Notes under the pieces: generated by a model
Databases searched by the model: none
The model's input: the letters and a program-made list of their open reading frames with translations, nothing else
Told to the model about the DNA's origin: nothing
Made by a program: the position numbers and the translations under genes
Shown here: piece by piece, positions 7,274-15,194 of the stretch
How the letters are laid out: each line of letters starts with the position of its first letter
Position numbering within the stretch: position 1 is the first letter of the stretch
Assembly (NCBI GenBank): GCA_019264505.1
Contig: JAHUZY010000262.1
Coordinates: forward strand, 1-22,586
DNA: 22,586 bases
Direction: 5' to 3'
Source: Phenylobacterium sp.
GTDB taxonomy: Bacteria; Pseudomonadota; Alphaproteobacteria; Caulobacterales; Caulobacteraceae

Positions 7274-7723
7274 ATGAACCCGGTGGAATTCAAGGATCTG
7301 CCCGGCCTGGTCGGCCAGGAAGTCGGCGTGTCGGACTGGGTCGAGATCACCCAGGAGCGGGTGAACCAGTTCGCCGAGGCGACCGGCGACCACCAGTGGA
7401 TCCACGTGGACGTGGAGCGCGCCAACAAGGAAATGGGCGGCCCCATCGCCCACGGCTATCTGACCCTGTCGCTGATCCCCTTCCTCGGCGCCGGCATGCT
7501 GCCGATCAAGGGCGTGACCCGGGGCATCAACTATGGCTCGGACAAGGTGCGCTTCATCAACATGGTCCGCGTCGGCAAGCGCGTGCGCATGCGCCAGAAG
7601 CTGATCGGCGCAGAGCCCAAGTCGGGCGGCATGCAGCTGAAGAACGAGTGCACCATCGAGATCGAAGGCGAGTCCAAGCCGGCCTGCGTGGCCGAGACCA
7701 TTTCGGTCGTCTACGGCGCCTAA
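7274..7723 (+). CDS. MaoC-family (R)-specific enoyl-CoA hydratase
   Basis: A 149-residue single hot-dog domain of the MaoC/PhaJ family, which hydrates trans-2-enoyl-CoA to (R)-3-hydroxyacyl-CoA. The hydratase 2 motif is intact: FAEATGDHQWIHVD with the catalytic pair Asp39 and His44, spaced as in Aeromonas PhaJ. GPIAHGYLTLSL and the C-terminal strands follow. The length is that of stand-alone dimeric enzymes. AGGGAG sits nine bases before the ATG. Its place after the acyl-CoA synthetase suggests it acts on the same substrate, supplying hydratase activity that the nearby crotonase may lack. A strong terminator follows the stop by 19 nt, closing the transcription unit. Confidence 0.93.
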   Translation: MNPVEFKDLPGLVGQEVGVSDWVEITQERVNQFAEATGDHQWIHVDVERANKEMGGPIAHGYLTLSLIPFLGAGMLPIKGVTRGINYGSDKVRFINMVRVGKRVRMRQKLIGAEPKSGGMQLKNECTIEIEGESKPACVAETISVVYGA

Positions 7724-7742
7724 ATCGGCCGTTTATGCTGCG

Positions 7743-7772
7743 AAAGGCCCGCGTTTCGGCGCGGGCCTTTTT
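7743..7772 (+). terminator. Intrinsic terminator after the MaoC gene
   Basis: A perfect 11-bp stem (7743-7753 with 7760-7770) closes a 6-nt loop and runs straight into a five-T tract (7768-7772). It ends the acyl-CoA unit; the matching A run on the left arm means it may also stop transcripts arriving from the convergent protease gene. Confidence 0.92.
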
Positions 7773-7797
7773 CGTGGCCGGACGTCAGGTCCGGGCC

Positions 7798-8631
7798 TCA
7801 GTAGTCCGGGGAGACCGCCTCCAGCGCCGAGGCCGCCTTGGCGCCGCCGACCCCCATGTCGCCCTGCGCCACGGTGATCTCAGCCAGCGGATTGTCCAGC
7901 AGGGCCAGGGTCTCGTGGATATAGCGGGCGTGGGTGACGATGCCGATCTCCAGCCGTTCGCTGTTCAGCTCCACCTGCTGGGTGAGCAGGCCAGCGATGA
8001 ACTGGACTTCCTGGGAATCCCCACCGCCGGGCCTGCGGCGCACGCCCTCGGCCATGAACACCGGTCCGCCGGAATTGCCGGGGAAGACAGTGAAGTCGAG
8101 CAGGAAGGTCGGGAAGGCCGCCGCCGGCGCCAGCGGAAACGACGCCACTCGCCCGGAGCGGAGGATCGGGAAGCCCGCCGGATTGGCCGACAGGCCGCGG
8201 GGGAAGCCCAGCGCCATCATCTGGTCCCCGGCGCCCACCGCATAGGTCGAGAAGGTCTCGTCCCCGGCCAGCCAGTCCTTGGGGATGGCGGCCTTGGCGA
8301 ACTCCGGCGGGGCGGTGATGGCGATGGCGGCCACGTCGCGCTTGGGGTGCTGGGTCCAGCGGGGATTGCCATCGGTGTCGCGGATGTCGAACTTCTGCGG
8401 GGCGTAGCTCCAGGAGCCGTCGGCGTTAGCGATCCGGTAGCCGATGCGGGCCTGGGCGCCGGGCATCCGCTGCAGCACGTGGTTGGCGGTCACCAGGACC
8501 GTGCGCGGCTGACCATTGAGGGTCGGCGCGTTGATCAGGAACCCGGTGCCGACCGTGCGCGTTCCATCCCCCAGCGGCTGCTCGATCTGAACCGTGGCGT
8601 GGATCAGCTCGACAGCAAGATCCGCGATCAT
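7798..8631 (-). CDS. Trypsin-like (S1-fold) serine protease, no signal peptide
   Basis: A 277-residue trypsin-fold protease domain. The full triad is visible: His51 in VTANHVL, Asp99 in KRDVAAI and Ser187 in FPGNSGGPVF, with RSGRVASFP between the last two. It is shorter than DegP/HtrA proteins and has no PDZ domain. The N-terminus (MIADLAVELIHATVQIEQ) goes directly into the first strand with no signal peptide or anchor, so the enzyme is predicted to stay in the cytoplasm unless the start is wrong. GGGG lies 5-6 nt before the ATG at 8631, which supports this start. An insert rich in Arg and Gly (GVRRRPGGGDSQEVQ) follows the active serine. It diverges from oligopeptidase B and converges on the MaoC gene. 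Substrate is unknown. Confidence 0.88.
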   Translation of the reverse strand: MIADLAVELIHATVQIEQPLGDGTRTVGTGFLINAPTLNGQPRTVLVTANHVLQRMPGAQARIGYRIANADGSWSYAPQKFDIRDTDGNPRWTQHPKRDVAAIAITAPPEFAKAAIPKDWLAGDETFSTYAVGAGDQMMALGFPRGLSANPAGFPILRSGRVASFPLAPAAAFPTFLLDFTVFPGNSGGPVFMAEGVRRRPGGGDSQEVQFIAGLLTQQVELNSERLEIGIVTHARYIHETLALLDNPLAEITVAQGDMGVGGAKAASALEAVSPDY

Positions 8632-8796
8632 GGACGCCCCTCGACTGGTAAGTATTGGACGGGGCCAAGTGAATCAGACCTGCCGCAGTGCGGCAAGACG
8701 CGAGGACGTTACCGTCCGCGCCCTATTGCCGCGCGCCATATCCAGATCACGAAAAGCGCTGCACGCAAACAGGCGCCAAAGCGCGCACGCCACGGC

Positions 8797-8831
8797 TTGA
8801 GGCGGGCGCAGGTTCGTCGCATCTAGCAGAC
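8797..8831 (+). promoter_or_regulatory. Candidate promoter giving a leaderless oligopeptidase mRNA
   Basis: TTGAGG (8797-8802), 17 bp, CATCTA (8820-8825), then exactly six bases to the ATG at 8832. No Shine-Dalgarno precedes this start. The geometry puts +1 on the A of ATG. The -10 match is poor, so this is tentative. The rest of the 200-bp divergent gap holds a 6-bp palindrome at 8681-8695. Confidence 0.3.
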
Positions 8832-10919
8832 ATGACCCAGCGCCCCACGCCGCCCACCGCCCCCAAGCACCCTCAGCTTATCGAACAGCTCGGGCGGACC
8901 CGCACCGACGACTACGCCTGGATGAAGGATGAGGCCTGGCAGAAGGTGCTGCGGGACCCGGCCGTCCTGCGCGCCGACATCGCCGATCACCTGAAGGCGG
9001 AGAACGCCTATACCGAGGCCATGCTGGCGGGCACCAAGGACCTGCAGGCCGCCCTGTTCGCCGAGATGAAGGGGCGGATCAAGGAGGACGATTCCAGCGT
9101 GCCGGCCCCCGATGGCCCCTGGGACTACTATGTCCGCTATCAGGAAGGCGCCCAGCATCCGATCCGAGCGCGGCGCCCCCGGGGCGGCGAGATCGGCGAG
9201 GAAATCCTGCTGGACGAAGAGGCCCTGGCCAAGGGCAAGGCCTATTTTCAGGTGGGCGGCGCCGGCCACAGCCCCGACCACAAGCTCTATGCCTGGGCCG
9301 CCGACGAGCAGGGCTCGGAATACTACACGATCCGCATCCGCGATCTCGTGACCGGCGAGGACCTGCCCCACGCCATCGAGAGCGCCTATGGGGACTTCAC
9401 CTTCTCGCCGGACTCCCAATGGCTGTTCTGGATCTGGCGCGATGAGAACGCCCGGCCCGCCAAGGTCTTCCGCCGGCCCGTCCGCGGCGGCGAGGACGTG
9501 CTGGTCTACGAAGAAAAAGACGAAGGGATGTTCCTGGGCGTCGGGACCACGTCCGACGACGCCTACGTGGCCATTCATGTGGGCGACCAGGAGACCACCG
9601 AGATCTGGATCATCCCGGCGGCCGAGCCCACCGCCGATCCCGCCTGCGTCCAGCCCCGCGAGACCGGCGTCCGCTATGAGCTGGACCGCTGGACCGATCG
9701 CTGGGTGATCCGCACCAATGCCGACGGGGCGGTGGACTTCAAGCTGTGCGTCTCCACCGAGCCCCTGCCGTCCAGGGCGACCTGGCGCGACTTCGTCCCC
9801 CATCTGCCTGGCCGCTACATCACCGGCTTCGCCGCCTATGCCGGCCATCTGGTGCGGATGGAGCGGGTCAATGCGCTCGACCAGATGGCGGTGATGGCCC
9901 GGGCTGGCGACGAGCACGTGGTCGCCTTCGACGAGGAGGCCTACGCCCTGCACCTGGAGGGCGGGCTGGAATACGACACCACCCTCACCCGCTTCGTCTA
10001 CCAGTCGCCGACCACGCCCCGACAGTGGTTCGACTACGACATGGCCAGCCGCCAGCGGACCTGGCGCAAGACCCAGGAAATCCCCTCAGGCCACGACGCC
10101 GAGGCCTATGTCGCCCGCCGGCTCTACGCCCGCGCCGCCGACGGGGAAGAGGTGCCGATCACGCTCCTGATGCGCCGCGACACGCCGCTGGATGGGACCG
10201 CGCCGCTGATGCTCTACGGCTACGGCTCCTACGGTCACGCCATGGAGCCCAGCTTCTCGATCCGCAATCTCTCCCTGGTGGACCGGGGCTGGATCTGGGC
10301 CACGGCCCATATCCGCGGCGGCTCGGACAAGGGCTGGGGCTGGTTCATGGACGGCCGCAAGGCCAAGAAGACCAACACCTTCACCGACTTCATCGCCTGC
10401 GCCGAACATCTGATCGCGCAGAACTACGCGACCAAGGGGAAGATCGCGGCCTATGGGGGCTCGGCCGGCGGCATGCTGATGGGGGCGGTGGCCAATATGC
10501 GCCCCGACCTCTGGGGGGCGATCATCGCGGCTGTGCCCTTCGTCGATGTGCTCAACACCATGAGCGACGCCAGCCTGCCGCTGACCCCGCCGGAATGGCC
10601 TGAATGGGGCAATCCCCTGACCGACGCCGAGGCCTATGACGCCATCGCCGCCTACAGCCCCTATGACCAGGTGAGCGCACAGGCCTATCCGCCGATCCTG
10701 GCCACCGGCGGCCTCTCGGACCCGCGGGTGACCTATTGGGAGCCGGCCAAGTGGGTGGCCCGCCTGCGCGAGCACACTACGGCTGAGGCGCCCATCCTGC
10801 TGAAGATCAATATGGAGGCCGGCCATGGCGGCGCCTCGGGCCGGTTCGATTTCCTGAAGGAGATCGCGCTGGACTACGCCTTCGCCGTCTGGGCCATCGA
10901 CAAGGGCTGGACCCGATGA
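8832..10919 (+). CDS. ptrB: S9 family serine peptidase, oligopeptidase B
   Basis: A 695-residue prolyl-oligopeptidase family enzyme. An N-terminal beta-propeller (about 70-400) is followed by an alpha/beta-hydrolase domain. The catalytic triad is Ser544 in YGGSAGGML, Asp630 in GGLSDPRV and His665 in AGHGGASG. Segments such as RTDDYAWMKD near the N-terminus, YGYGSYGHAMEP, RGWIWATAHIRGGSDKG and KKTNTFTDFI are characteristic of oligopeptidase B, which cleaves short peptides after Arg or Lys in the cytoplasm. No signal peptide is present. The frame extends upstream to 8688, but those residues do not belong to the family; the ATG at 8832 starts just before the conserved PTAPKHP region. The stop overlaps the start of the acetyltransferase (ATGA), so the two are translationally coupled. 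Confidence 0.93.
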   Translation: MTQRPTPPTAPKHPQLIEQLGRTRTDDYAWMKDEAWQKVLRDPAVLRADIADHLKAENAYTEAMLAGTKDLQAALFAEMKGRIKEDDSSVPAPDGPWDYYVRYQEGAQHPIRARRPRGGEIGEEILLDEEALAKGKAYFQVGGAGHSPDHKLYAWAADEQGSEYYTIRIRDLVTGEDLPHAIESAYGDFTFSPDSQWLFWIWRDENARPAKVFRRPVRGGEDVLVYEEKDEGMFLGVGTTSDDAYVAIHVGDQETTEIWIIPAAEPTADPACVQPRETGVRYELDRWTDRWVIRTNADGAVDFKLCVSTEPLPSRATWRDFVPHLPGRYITGFAAYAGHLVRMERVNALDQMAVMARAGDEHVVAFDEEAYALHLEGGLEYDTTLTRFVYQSPTTPRQWFDYDMASRQRTWRKTQEIPSGHDAEAYVARRLYARAADGEEVPITLLMRRDTPLDGTAPLMLYGYGSYGHAMEPSFSIRNLSLVDRGWIWATAHIRGGSDKGWGWFMDGRKAKKTNTFTDFIACAEHLIAQNYATKGKIAAYGGSAGGMLMGAVANMRPDLWGAIIAAVPFVDVLNTMSDASLPLTPPEWPEWGNPLTDAEAYDAIAAYSPYDQVSAQAYPPILATGGLSDPRVTYWEPAKWVARLREHTTAEAPILLKINMEAGHGGASGRFDFLKEIALDYAFAVWAIDKGWTR

Positions 10920-11461
10920 TCGTCCGCCCGGCCGAGGCCGCCGACATGCCCGCCCTGGCCGATATCTATGGCCACCACGTCCTGCACGGCTTCGGCACCT
11001 TCGAGGAGGTTCCGCCCTCGGCTGACGAGCTGAACCAGCGCCGCGAGGCCATCGTCGCCCGGGGCCTGCCCTATCTGCTGGCCGAAGATCAGGGGAAGGT
11101 GCTGGGCTTCGCCTATGCCGGGCCTTTTCGCCTGCGGGCGGCCTATCGCTACACGGTGGAGGACAGCGTCTATGTGGCGCCGGACGCCCAGGGGCGCGGT
11201 GTCGGCAAGGCGGTGCTGTCGGCCGTGATCGAGGCCTGCGAAGCCATCGGCATCCGCCAGGTGGTGGCGGTGATCGGCGATTCCGCCAACGCCGGCTCCA
11301 TCGGCCTGCATACGGCGCTCGGCTTCACCCATCAGGGCGTGGGCCTGGGCCTCGGCTACAAGCACGGCCGCTGGGTGGACATCGTCTGGATGCAGAAGGC
11401 GCTGAACGGCGGAACGACCCTCGAGCCGGACGCCCCTGGCCTGGCGCTCAGCGGCGTCTAG
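10916..11461 (+). CDS. GNAT N-acetyltransferase, phosphinothricin-acetyltransferase-like
   Basis: A 181-residue GCN5-related acetyltransferase that moves the acetyl group of acetyl-CoA to an amine. The acetyl-CoA pyrophosphate loop is clear at 92-98 (QGRGVGK), preceded by SVYVAPDA. The start IVRPAEAADMPALADIYGHHV, the segment GTFEEVPP and the end of the fold (LGFTHQGVGLGLGYKHGRWVDIVWMQKAL) match the Pat/Bar/MnaT subgroup, whose members act on L-phosphinothricin, methionine derivatives or related small molecules. The true substrate cannot be inferred. The start overlaps the oligopeptidase stop by 4 nt, and AAGGG lies 9 nt upstream. The stop shares the four bases CTAG with the convergent LysR gene. 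Confidence 0.9.
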   Translation: MIVRPAEAADMPALADIYGHHVLHGFGTFEEVPPSADELNQRREAIVARGLPYLLAEDQGKVLGFAYAGPFRLRAAYRYTVEDSVYVAPDAQGRGVGKAVLSAVIEACEAIGIRQVVAVIGDSANAGSIGLHTALGFTHQGVGLGLGYKHGRWVDIVWMQKALNGGTTLEPDAPGLALSGV

Positions 11462-12363
11462 CCAGCCGCGCCGTCGAAGGCGATGTCCAGAAACCGCGCC
11501 AGAGTCGGGGTCTGGTCGTCCTGGCGCCAGACCAGGCCGGTCTCAAGCAAGGGCGCCTCGCCGGCCAGCTCCACATAGCGCACGCCGGTGCGCGCCAGGT
11601 TGCGCAGGGAGGCCGGCGCCAGGGCCACCCCCATCTCGGCCGAAACCAGGCTGATGATGGTCTGCATCTGAATGGCTTCCTGGGCGATGCGGACCGCCCC
11701 GCCGTGGGCGGTGAAATAGTCCGTCACCAGGTCGTGGAAGGCCGGCGCAGCGCGGCGCGGAAAGAGGATCAGCGGCGACTGGACGATCACCGCGGGATCG
11801 AGCTTGCCCGCCTGGAGCGGCAGGCGGCCCTCGGCGAGCCACGCCTCCGGCACGGCGGCCACCAGGGGCTCGATGAGCAGCCGGTGATAGGCGAGGCCCG
11901 CCGGCAGGGCGCCGCTGGGAGCGATCACCACGCCCGCATGGCCGGCCCCCTCCAGCAACGCCGCGATCTGCACCTCACTGGTGGCCTCGCGCAGGTCGAT
12001 CTCCACCGCCGGAAAGAGGGCGGCGTAGCGCCGGACCAGGGCCGGCAGGACGCTGTAGTCGGCGGTGCTGACGAAGGAGAGCTCCAGGCGGCCGGCCTCC
12101 CCGTCCCGAAGTCGCCGGGCGATGTCGGGCAAGGCGGCCAACTCTCCCAGCGCTGCGCGCACATGGATCAGCAACTGCGACCCGAAGGGGGTCAGCGCGA
12201 CGCTGCGTTTGGTGCGGACGAACAGAGCCGCGCCCAGTTCGCGCTCCAGAGCCTGGATCGACTGGCTGAGCGGCGGCTGGGTCATGTTCAGCCGTGCGGC
12301 GGCCCGGCCGAAATGCAGCGTCTCGGCCACGGCCTCGAAGTGTCGGAGCTGACGAACGTCCAT
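11458..12363 (-). CDS. LysR-family transcriptional regulator
   Basis: A 301-residue LysR-type regulator. The N-terminal winged helix-turn-helix is textbook ([29 protein letters not shown] segment, then [15 protein letters not shown]), and residues 90-295 form the two-lobed effector-binding domain beginning [19 protein letters not shown]. The LSFV...LPALV start and the overall pattern resemble the CatR/BenM/TsaR-like group that responds to small organic acids; the effector is not known. It diverges from ilvD across a 97-bp gap, the usual layout for a LysR regulator and its target, but ilvD is usually a housekeeping gene, so control of ilvD is only a possibility. No Shine-Dalgarno is seen before the ATG, and a candidate -10 element ends six bases before it. 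Confidence 0.94.
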   Translation of the reverse strand: MDVRQLRHFEAVAETLHFGRAAARLNMTQPPLSQSIQALERELGAALFVRTKRSVALTPFGSQLLIHVRAALGELAALPDIARRLRDGEAGRLELSFVSTADYSVLPALVRRYAALFPAVEIDLREATSEVQIAALLEGAGHAGVVIAPSGALPAGLAYHRLLIEPLVAAVPEAWLAEGRLPLQAGKLDPAVIVQSPLILFPRRAAPAFHDLVTDYFTAHGGAVRIAQEAIQMQTIISLVSAEMGVALAPASLRNLARTGVRYVELAGEAPLLETGLVWRQDDQTPTLARFLDIAFDGAAG

Positions 12364-12397
12364 CGCTCATATCTACAGCGACCTAAAACGGCTTCAA
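12364..12397 (-). promoter_or_regulatory. Candidate promoter giving a leaderless LysR mRNA
   Basis: On the minus strand TTGAAG (12397-12392), 16 bp, TAGATA (12375-12370), then six bases to the ATG at 12363. The predicted start of transcription is the start codon itself, and no ribosome site is present. On the plus strand the same gap carries TATATT at 12401-12406 as a possible -10 for ilvD, without a clear -35, as is usual for activator-dependent promoters. Confidence 0.35.
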
Positions 12398-12460
12398 AAG
12401 TATATTTCCCCCTCGCGCCGCCCCGCGCTATCGGGGGGAGACGCAAGAAGGACGCCGACC

Positions 12461-14308
12461 ATGCCCGCCTATCGCTCCCGCACCTCGACCCACGGCCGCA
12501 ACATGGCCGGCGCCCGCGGCCTGTGGCGCGCCACCGGCATGAAGGACGGCGATTTCGGCAAGCCGATCATCGCGGTGGTCAATTCCTTCACCCAGTTCGT
12601 GCCGGGCCATGTCCACCTGAAGGATCTGGGCCAGCTGGTCGCCCGCGAGATCGAACGGGCCGGCGGGGTGGCCAAGGAGTTCAACACCATCGCCGTGGAT
12701 GACGGCATCGCCATGGGCCACGACGGCATGCTCTACAGCCTGCCGTCCCGCGAGCTGATCGCCGACAGCGTCGAATACATGGCCAACGCCCATTGCGTGG
12801 ACGCGCTCGTCTGCATCTCCAACTGCGACAAGATCACCCCGGGCATGCTGATGGCGTCGCTTCGCCTGAACATCCCGACCGTCTTCGTGTCCGGCGGGCC
12901 GATGGAGGCCGGCAAGGTGGTGATTGACGGCAAGGAGGTGGCTCTGGACCTGGTGGACGCCATGGTGGCGGCCGCTGATGAGTCCGTCAGCGACGCCGAC
13001 GTGGCCGCCATTGAGCGCGCCGCCTGCCCCACCTGCGGCTCCTGCTCGGGCATGTTCACCGCCAATTCCATGAACTGCCTGACCGAGGCCCTGGGCCTGT
13101 CCCTGCCCGGCAACGGTTCGACTCTGGCCACCCACGCCGACCGGGAGCGTCTGTTCCTGGAGGCCGGCCACCTGATCGTCGACATCACCAAGCGCTATTA
13201 CGAGCAGGACGACGACAGCGTCCTGCCTCGCAATGTGGCGAGCTTCCGGGCCTTCGAGAACGCCATGAGCCTCGACATCGCCATGGGCGGCTCCACCAAC
13301 ACGGTCCTGCACCTGCTGGCCGCCGCGCACGAAGCGGAGATCGACTTCACCATGAAGGACATCGACCGGCTGTCGCGCCAGGTGCCCTGCCTGTCCAAGG
13401 TCGCCCCGGCCAAGGCCGATGTGCACATGGAAGACGTCCACCGGGCCGGCGGGGTCATGGCCATCCTCGGTCAGCTGGAGCGCGGCGGCCTGCTGCACAC
13501 CGACCTGCCCACCATCCATTCCAAAACCATGGGCGAGGCCCTGGAGCGCTGGGATATCAGCCGCACCGAGAGCGAGGCGGTCCAGACCTTCTTCAAGGCT
13601 GCGCCGGGCGGGGTGCCCACCCAGGTGGCCTTCAGCCAGAGCCGCCGGTGGAAGGAACTGGACCTGGACCGCAAGGACGGGGTGATCCGCAGCGTCGAGC
13701 ACGCCTTCTCCCAGGACGGCGGCCTGGCCGTGCTGAGCGGCAATCTGGCCGAGGACGGCTGCATCGTGAAGACCGCCGGGGTCGACGACAGCATCCTGGT
13801 CTTTTCCGGCCCGGCCCGGGTGTTCGAGAGCCAGGACGACGCCGTCAGCGCCATCCTGACCGGCAAGATCGTGGCCGGGGACGTGGTCGTCATCCGCTAT
13901 GAAGGCCCCCGCGGCGGGCCGGGCATGCAGGAGATGCTCTATCCCACCAGCTATCTGAAATCGAAGGGCCTGGGGAAGGCCTGCGCCCTGATCACCGACG
14001 GGCGGTTCTCCGGCGGCACCTCGGGCCTGTCCATCGGCCACGTCTCCCCCGAAGCCGCCGAGGGCGGGCTGATCGGCCTGGTGGAGAATGGCGACCTGAT
14101 CGAGATCGACATCCCCAAGCGCACCATCCGCCTGGCGGTGGACGACGCGGTGCTGGCCAGCCGCCGCGCGGCCATGGAGGCTCGCGGTCCCGAGGCCTGG
14201 CATCCCGGTCCCCGCAAGCGCAAGGTCACCCCGGCGCTGCGGGCCTATGCGGCTTTCACCACCAGCGCCGCCCGCGGCGCCGTGCGGGACGTGGACCAGA
14301 AGCGCTAA
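12461..14308 (+). CDS. ilvD: Dihydroxy-acid dehydratase
   Basis: A 615-residue IlvD, the same length as the E. coli enzyme. It dehydrates 2,3-dihydroxy-3-methylbutanoate and its C6 homologue to 2-oxo acids in valine, isoleucine and pantothenate synthesis. The Fe-S ligands are in [11 protein letters not shown] (Cys122) and [11 protein letters not shown] (Cys195), with Lys124 next to the Cys122 ligand and the metal-binding [10 protein letters not shown] near residue 80. Other family blocks ([47 protein letters not shown]) are intact, so the enzyme should be functional. AAGGA lies 8 nt before the ATG. A 5-bp hairpin (12421-12436) lies in the leader. A 591-codon antisense frame across this gene is a compositional shadow. 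Confidence 0.98.
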   Translation: MPAYRSRTSTHGRNMAGARGLWRATGMKDGDFGKPIIAVVNSFTQFVPGHVHLKDLGQLVAREIERAGGVAKEFNTIAVDDGIAMGHDGMLYSLPSRELIADSVEYMANAHCVDALVCISNCDKITPGMLMASLRLNIPTVFVSGGPMEAGKVVIDGKEVALDLVDAMVAAADESVSDADVAAIERAACPTCGSCSGMFTANSMNCLTEALGLSLPGNGSTLATHADRERLFLEAGHLIVDITKRYYEQDDDSVLPRNVASFRAFENAMSLDIAMGGSTNTVLHLLAAAHEAEIDFTMKDIDRLSRQVPCLSKVAPAKADVHMEDVHRAGGVMAILGQLERGGLLHTDLPTIHSKTMGEALERWDISRTESEAVQTFFKAAPGGVPTQVAFSQSRRWKELDLDRKDGVIRSVEHAFSQDGGLAVLSGNLAEDGCIVKTAGVDDSILVFSGPARVFESQDDAVSAILTGKIVAGDVVVIRYEGPRGGPGMQEMLYPTSYLKSKGLGKACALITDGRFSGGTSGLSIGHVSPEAAEGGLIGLVENGDLIEIDIPKRTIRLAVDDAVLASRRAAMEARGPEAWHPGPRKRKVTPALRAYAAFTTSAARGAVRDVDQKR

Positions 14309-14349
14309 GTCGCCCTGATCTGGCCATGTCCGGGGGCGAGGATGTCGGC

Positions 14350-14763
14350 ATGAACGCCATCGCCCTCGCCGCCGCCCTGTCTGTCGCCGCCTTCGCCGGC
14401 TCAGCTCTGGCCGATGACGGGCCGATCACGACGAGCCGCGCGGGCGATCCGCCTGCCGCCCAGGCCCCGGCGGCGCCCATCAGCCCGGGGCTCGAACCCA
14501 CCCTGCTGACCGAAGCCCCCGGCGACTGGGCCAGACGCGTCATGGCCGGTGAGCCGGCCCCCGAAGAGGTGGCTCAGGCGCCGGAAGGGCGTTGCCCCGT
14601 CCGCGTTGACAAACGCCCCCACGGCGAAGTCTGGGCAGGCGTCGGCACCGGCGGCTATCGCGAGGTGGGCGGCGTGGTCACCCAGCCTATCGGCGACTGC
14701 GCCACCGTCACCATCGGCATGAGCCGCACCGAGGGCCGGTTCGCCGGACCCCGCTACCGCTAG
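14350..14763 (+). CDS. Small secreted/periplasmic protein of unknown function
   Basis: A 137-residue protein whose first 20-odd residues form a signal peptide: a short N-region, a hydrophobic core (AIALAAALSVAAFAGS) and a likely cleavage after ALA before DD. The mature part is Pro/Ala-rich for about 50 residues. It then becomes a compact domain with two cysteines (GRCPVRVDKR and IGDCATVTIG) that could form a disulfide in the periplasm, plus repeated Gly-rich turns (WAGVGTGGYREVGGVV). I do not recognise a family. The ATG at 14350 has GAGGA seven bases upstream, better than the ATG at 14326, which would spoil the signal peptide. It follows ilvD by 41 nt and could be read through from it. Confidence 0.75.
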   Translation: MNAIALAAALSVAAFAGSALADDGPITTSRAGDPPAAQAPAAPISPGLEPTLLTEAPGDWARRVMAGEPAPEEVAQAPEGRCPVRVDKRPHGEVWAGVGTGGYREVGGVVTQPIGDCATVTIGMSRTEGRFAGPRYR

Positions 14764-14778
14764 TCGCTCCCCTTCGGA

Positions 14779-14808
14779 TTGACTCATTCATAGCCATCGA
14801 GTTATGGG
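14779..14808 (+). promoter_or_regulatory. Candidate promoter of the ArsR operon
   Basis: TTGACT at 14779-14784 matches the -35 consensus in five of six positions. With an 18-bp spacer, TATGGG at 14803-14808 is the best -10. The -10 and start site fall inside the 50-bp dyad, so a protein bound there would block RNA polymerase. A GANTC site (14781-14785) overlaps the -35. There is no Shine-Dalgarno before the ArsR start. Confidence 0.4.
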
Positions 14809-14835
14809 AAATCCCATCACCCGTTGGTTATGAAT
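14786..14835. promoter_or_regulatory. 50-bp concentric dyad, likely ArsR operator
   Basis: Positions 14786-14835 are symmetric about 14810.5: 20 of 25 base pairs match. The inner arms ATGGGA (14804-14809) and TCCCAT (14812-14817) are perfect, and the outer 10-bp arms (14786-14795 and 14826-14835, ATTCATA...TATGAAT) have one mismatch. It ends four bases before the ArsR start codon. The size would suit two dimers or an extended footprint, consistent with autorepression by the adjacent ArsR protein. Confidence 0.75.
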
Positions 14836-14839
14836 AGTG

Positions 14840-15163
14840 ATGTCCGACGCCCCTGACCTGATCTTCCGGTCCCTGGCCGACCCCACCCGGCGGAGCCTGT
14901 TCGAGCGGCTGTGCCGGGAGGGCGAACTCACGGTCGGGGCGCTGACCGCCCAGGCCGGCGTCTCCCAGCCAGCGGTCTCCAAGCATCTGGCTCAGCTCAA
15001 GCAGGCGGGCCTTGTGCAGGACCGCCAGGCGGGCCGCCAGACCCACTATCGCGCCGAGCCCGGCGCCCTGGTCCCCCTGATCGACTGGACCGCCCAGCAG
15101 ACCGCTTTCTGGCGCGCGCGGTTCGACGCCCTCGAAGACCTGCTCGGCCGAATAGACCAATGA
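14840..15163 (+). CDS. ArsR-family HTH regulator (SRPBCC-linked type)
   Basis: A 107-residue winged-helix repressor. The segment IFRSLADPTRRSLFERLCREGELTVGALTAQAGVSQPAVSKHLAQLKQAGLV is the standard ArsR DNA-binding core with recognition helix QPAVSKHLAQLK. RQTHYRAEPGALVPLIDW and a C-terminal dimer helix follow. The metal-binding ELCVCDL motif of arsenic and cadmium sensors is absent, so it is not a classical metal sensor. This subtype is normally found beside an AHSA1/SRPBCC gene, as here. The ATG at 14840 directly follows an in-frame GTG; either may serve. A 50-bp dyad lies immediately upstream, giving a strong case for autoregulation. It is the first gene of a four-gene operon with overlaps downstream. 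Confidence 0.94.
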   Translation: MSDAPDLIFRSLADPTRRSLFERLCREGELTVGALTAQAGVSQPAVSKHLAQLKQAGLVQDRQAGRQTHYRAEPGALVPLIDWTAQQTAFWRARFDALEDLLGRIDQ

Positions 15164-15194
15164 GCCGCCCCACCGCTGTGTTGAAAGGACGCCC

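Noticed and set aside
8681..8695. Palindrome TGCCGC-agt-GCGGCA between the protease and oligopeptidase genes
   Set aside because: A 6-bp GC-only palindrome is frequent by chance at this base composition and it has no T tract or clear promoter relation.
7396..8826. 476-codon plus-strand frame over MaoC and the protease gene
   Set aside because: It runs through the MaoC gene out of frame, across a strong terminator and antisense to the protease.
12428..14203. 591-codon open frame antisense to ilvD
   Set aside because: ilvD is intact and highly conserved on the other strand; the antisense frame has His/Gly/Gln-rich low-complexity translation typical of GC-rich shadow frames.
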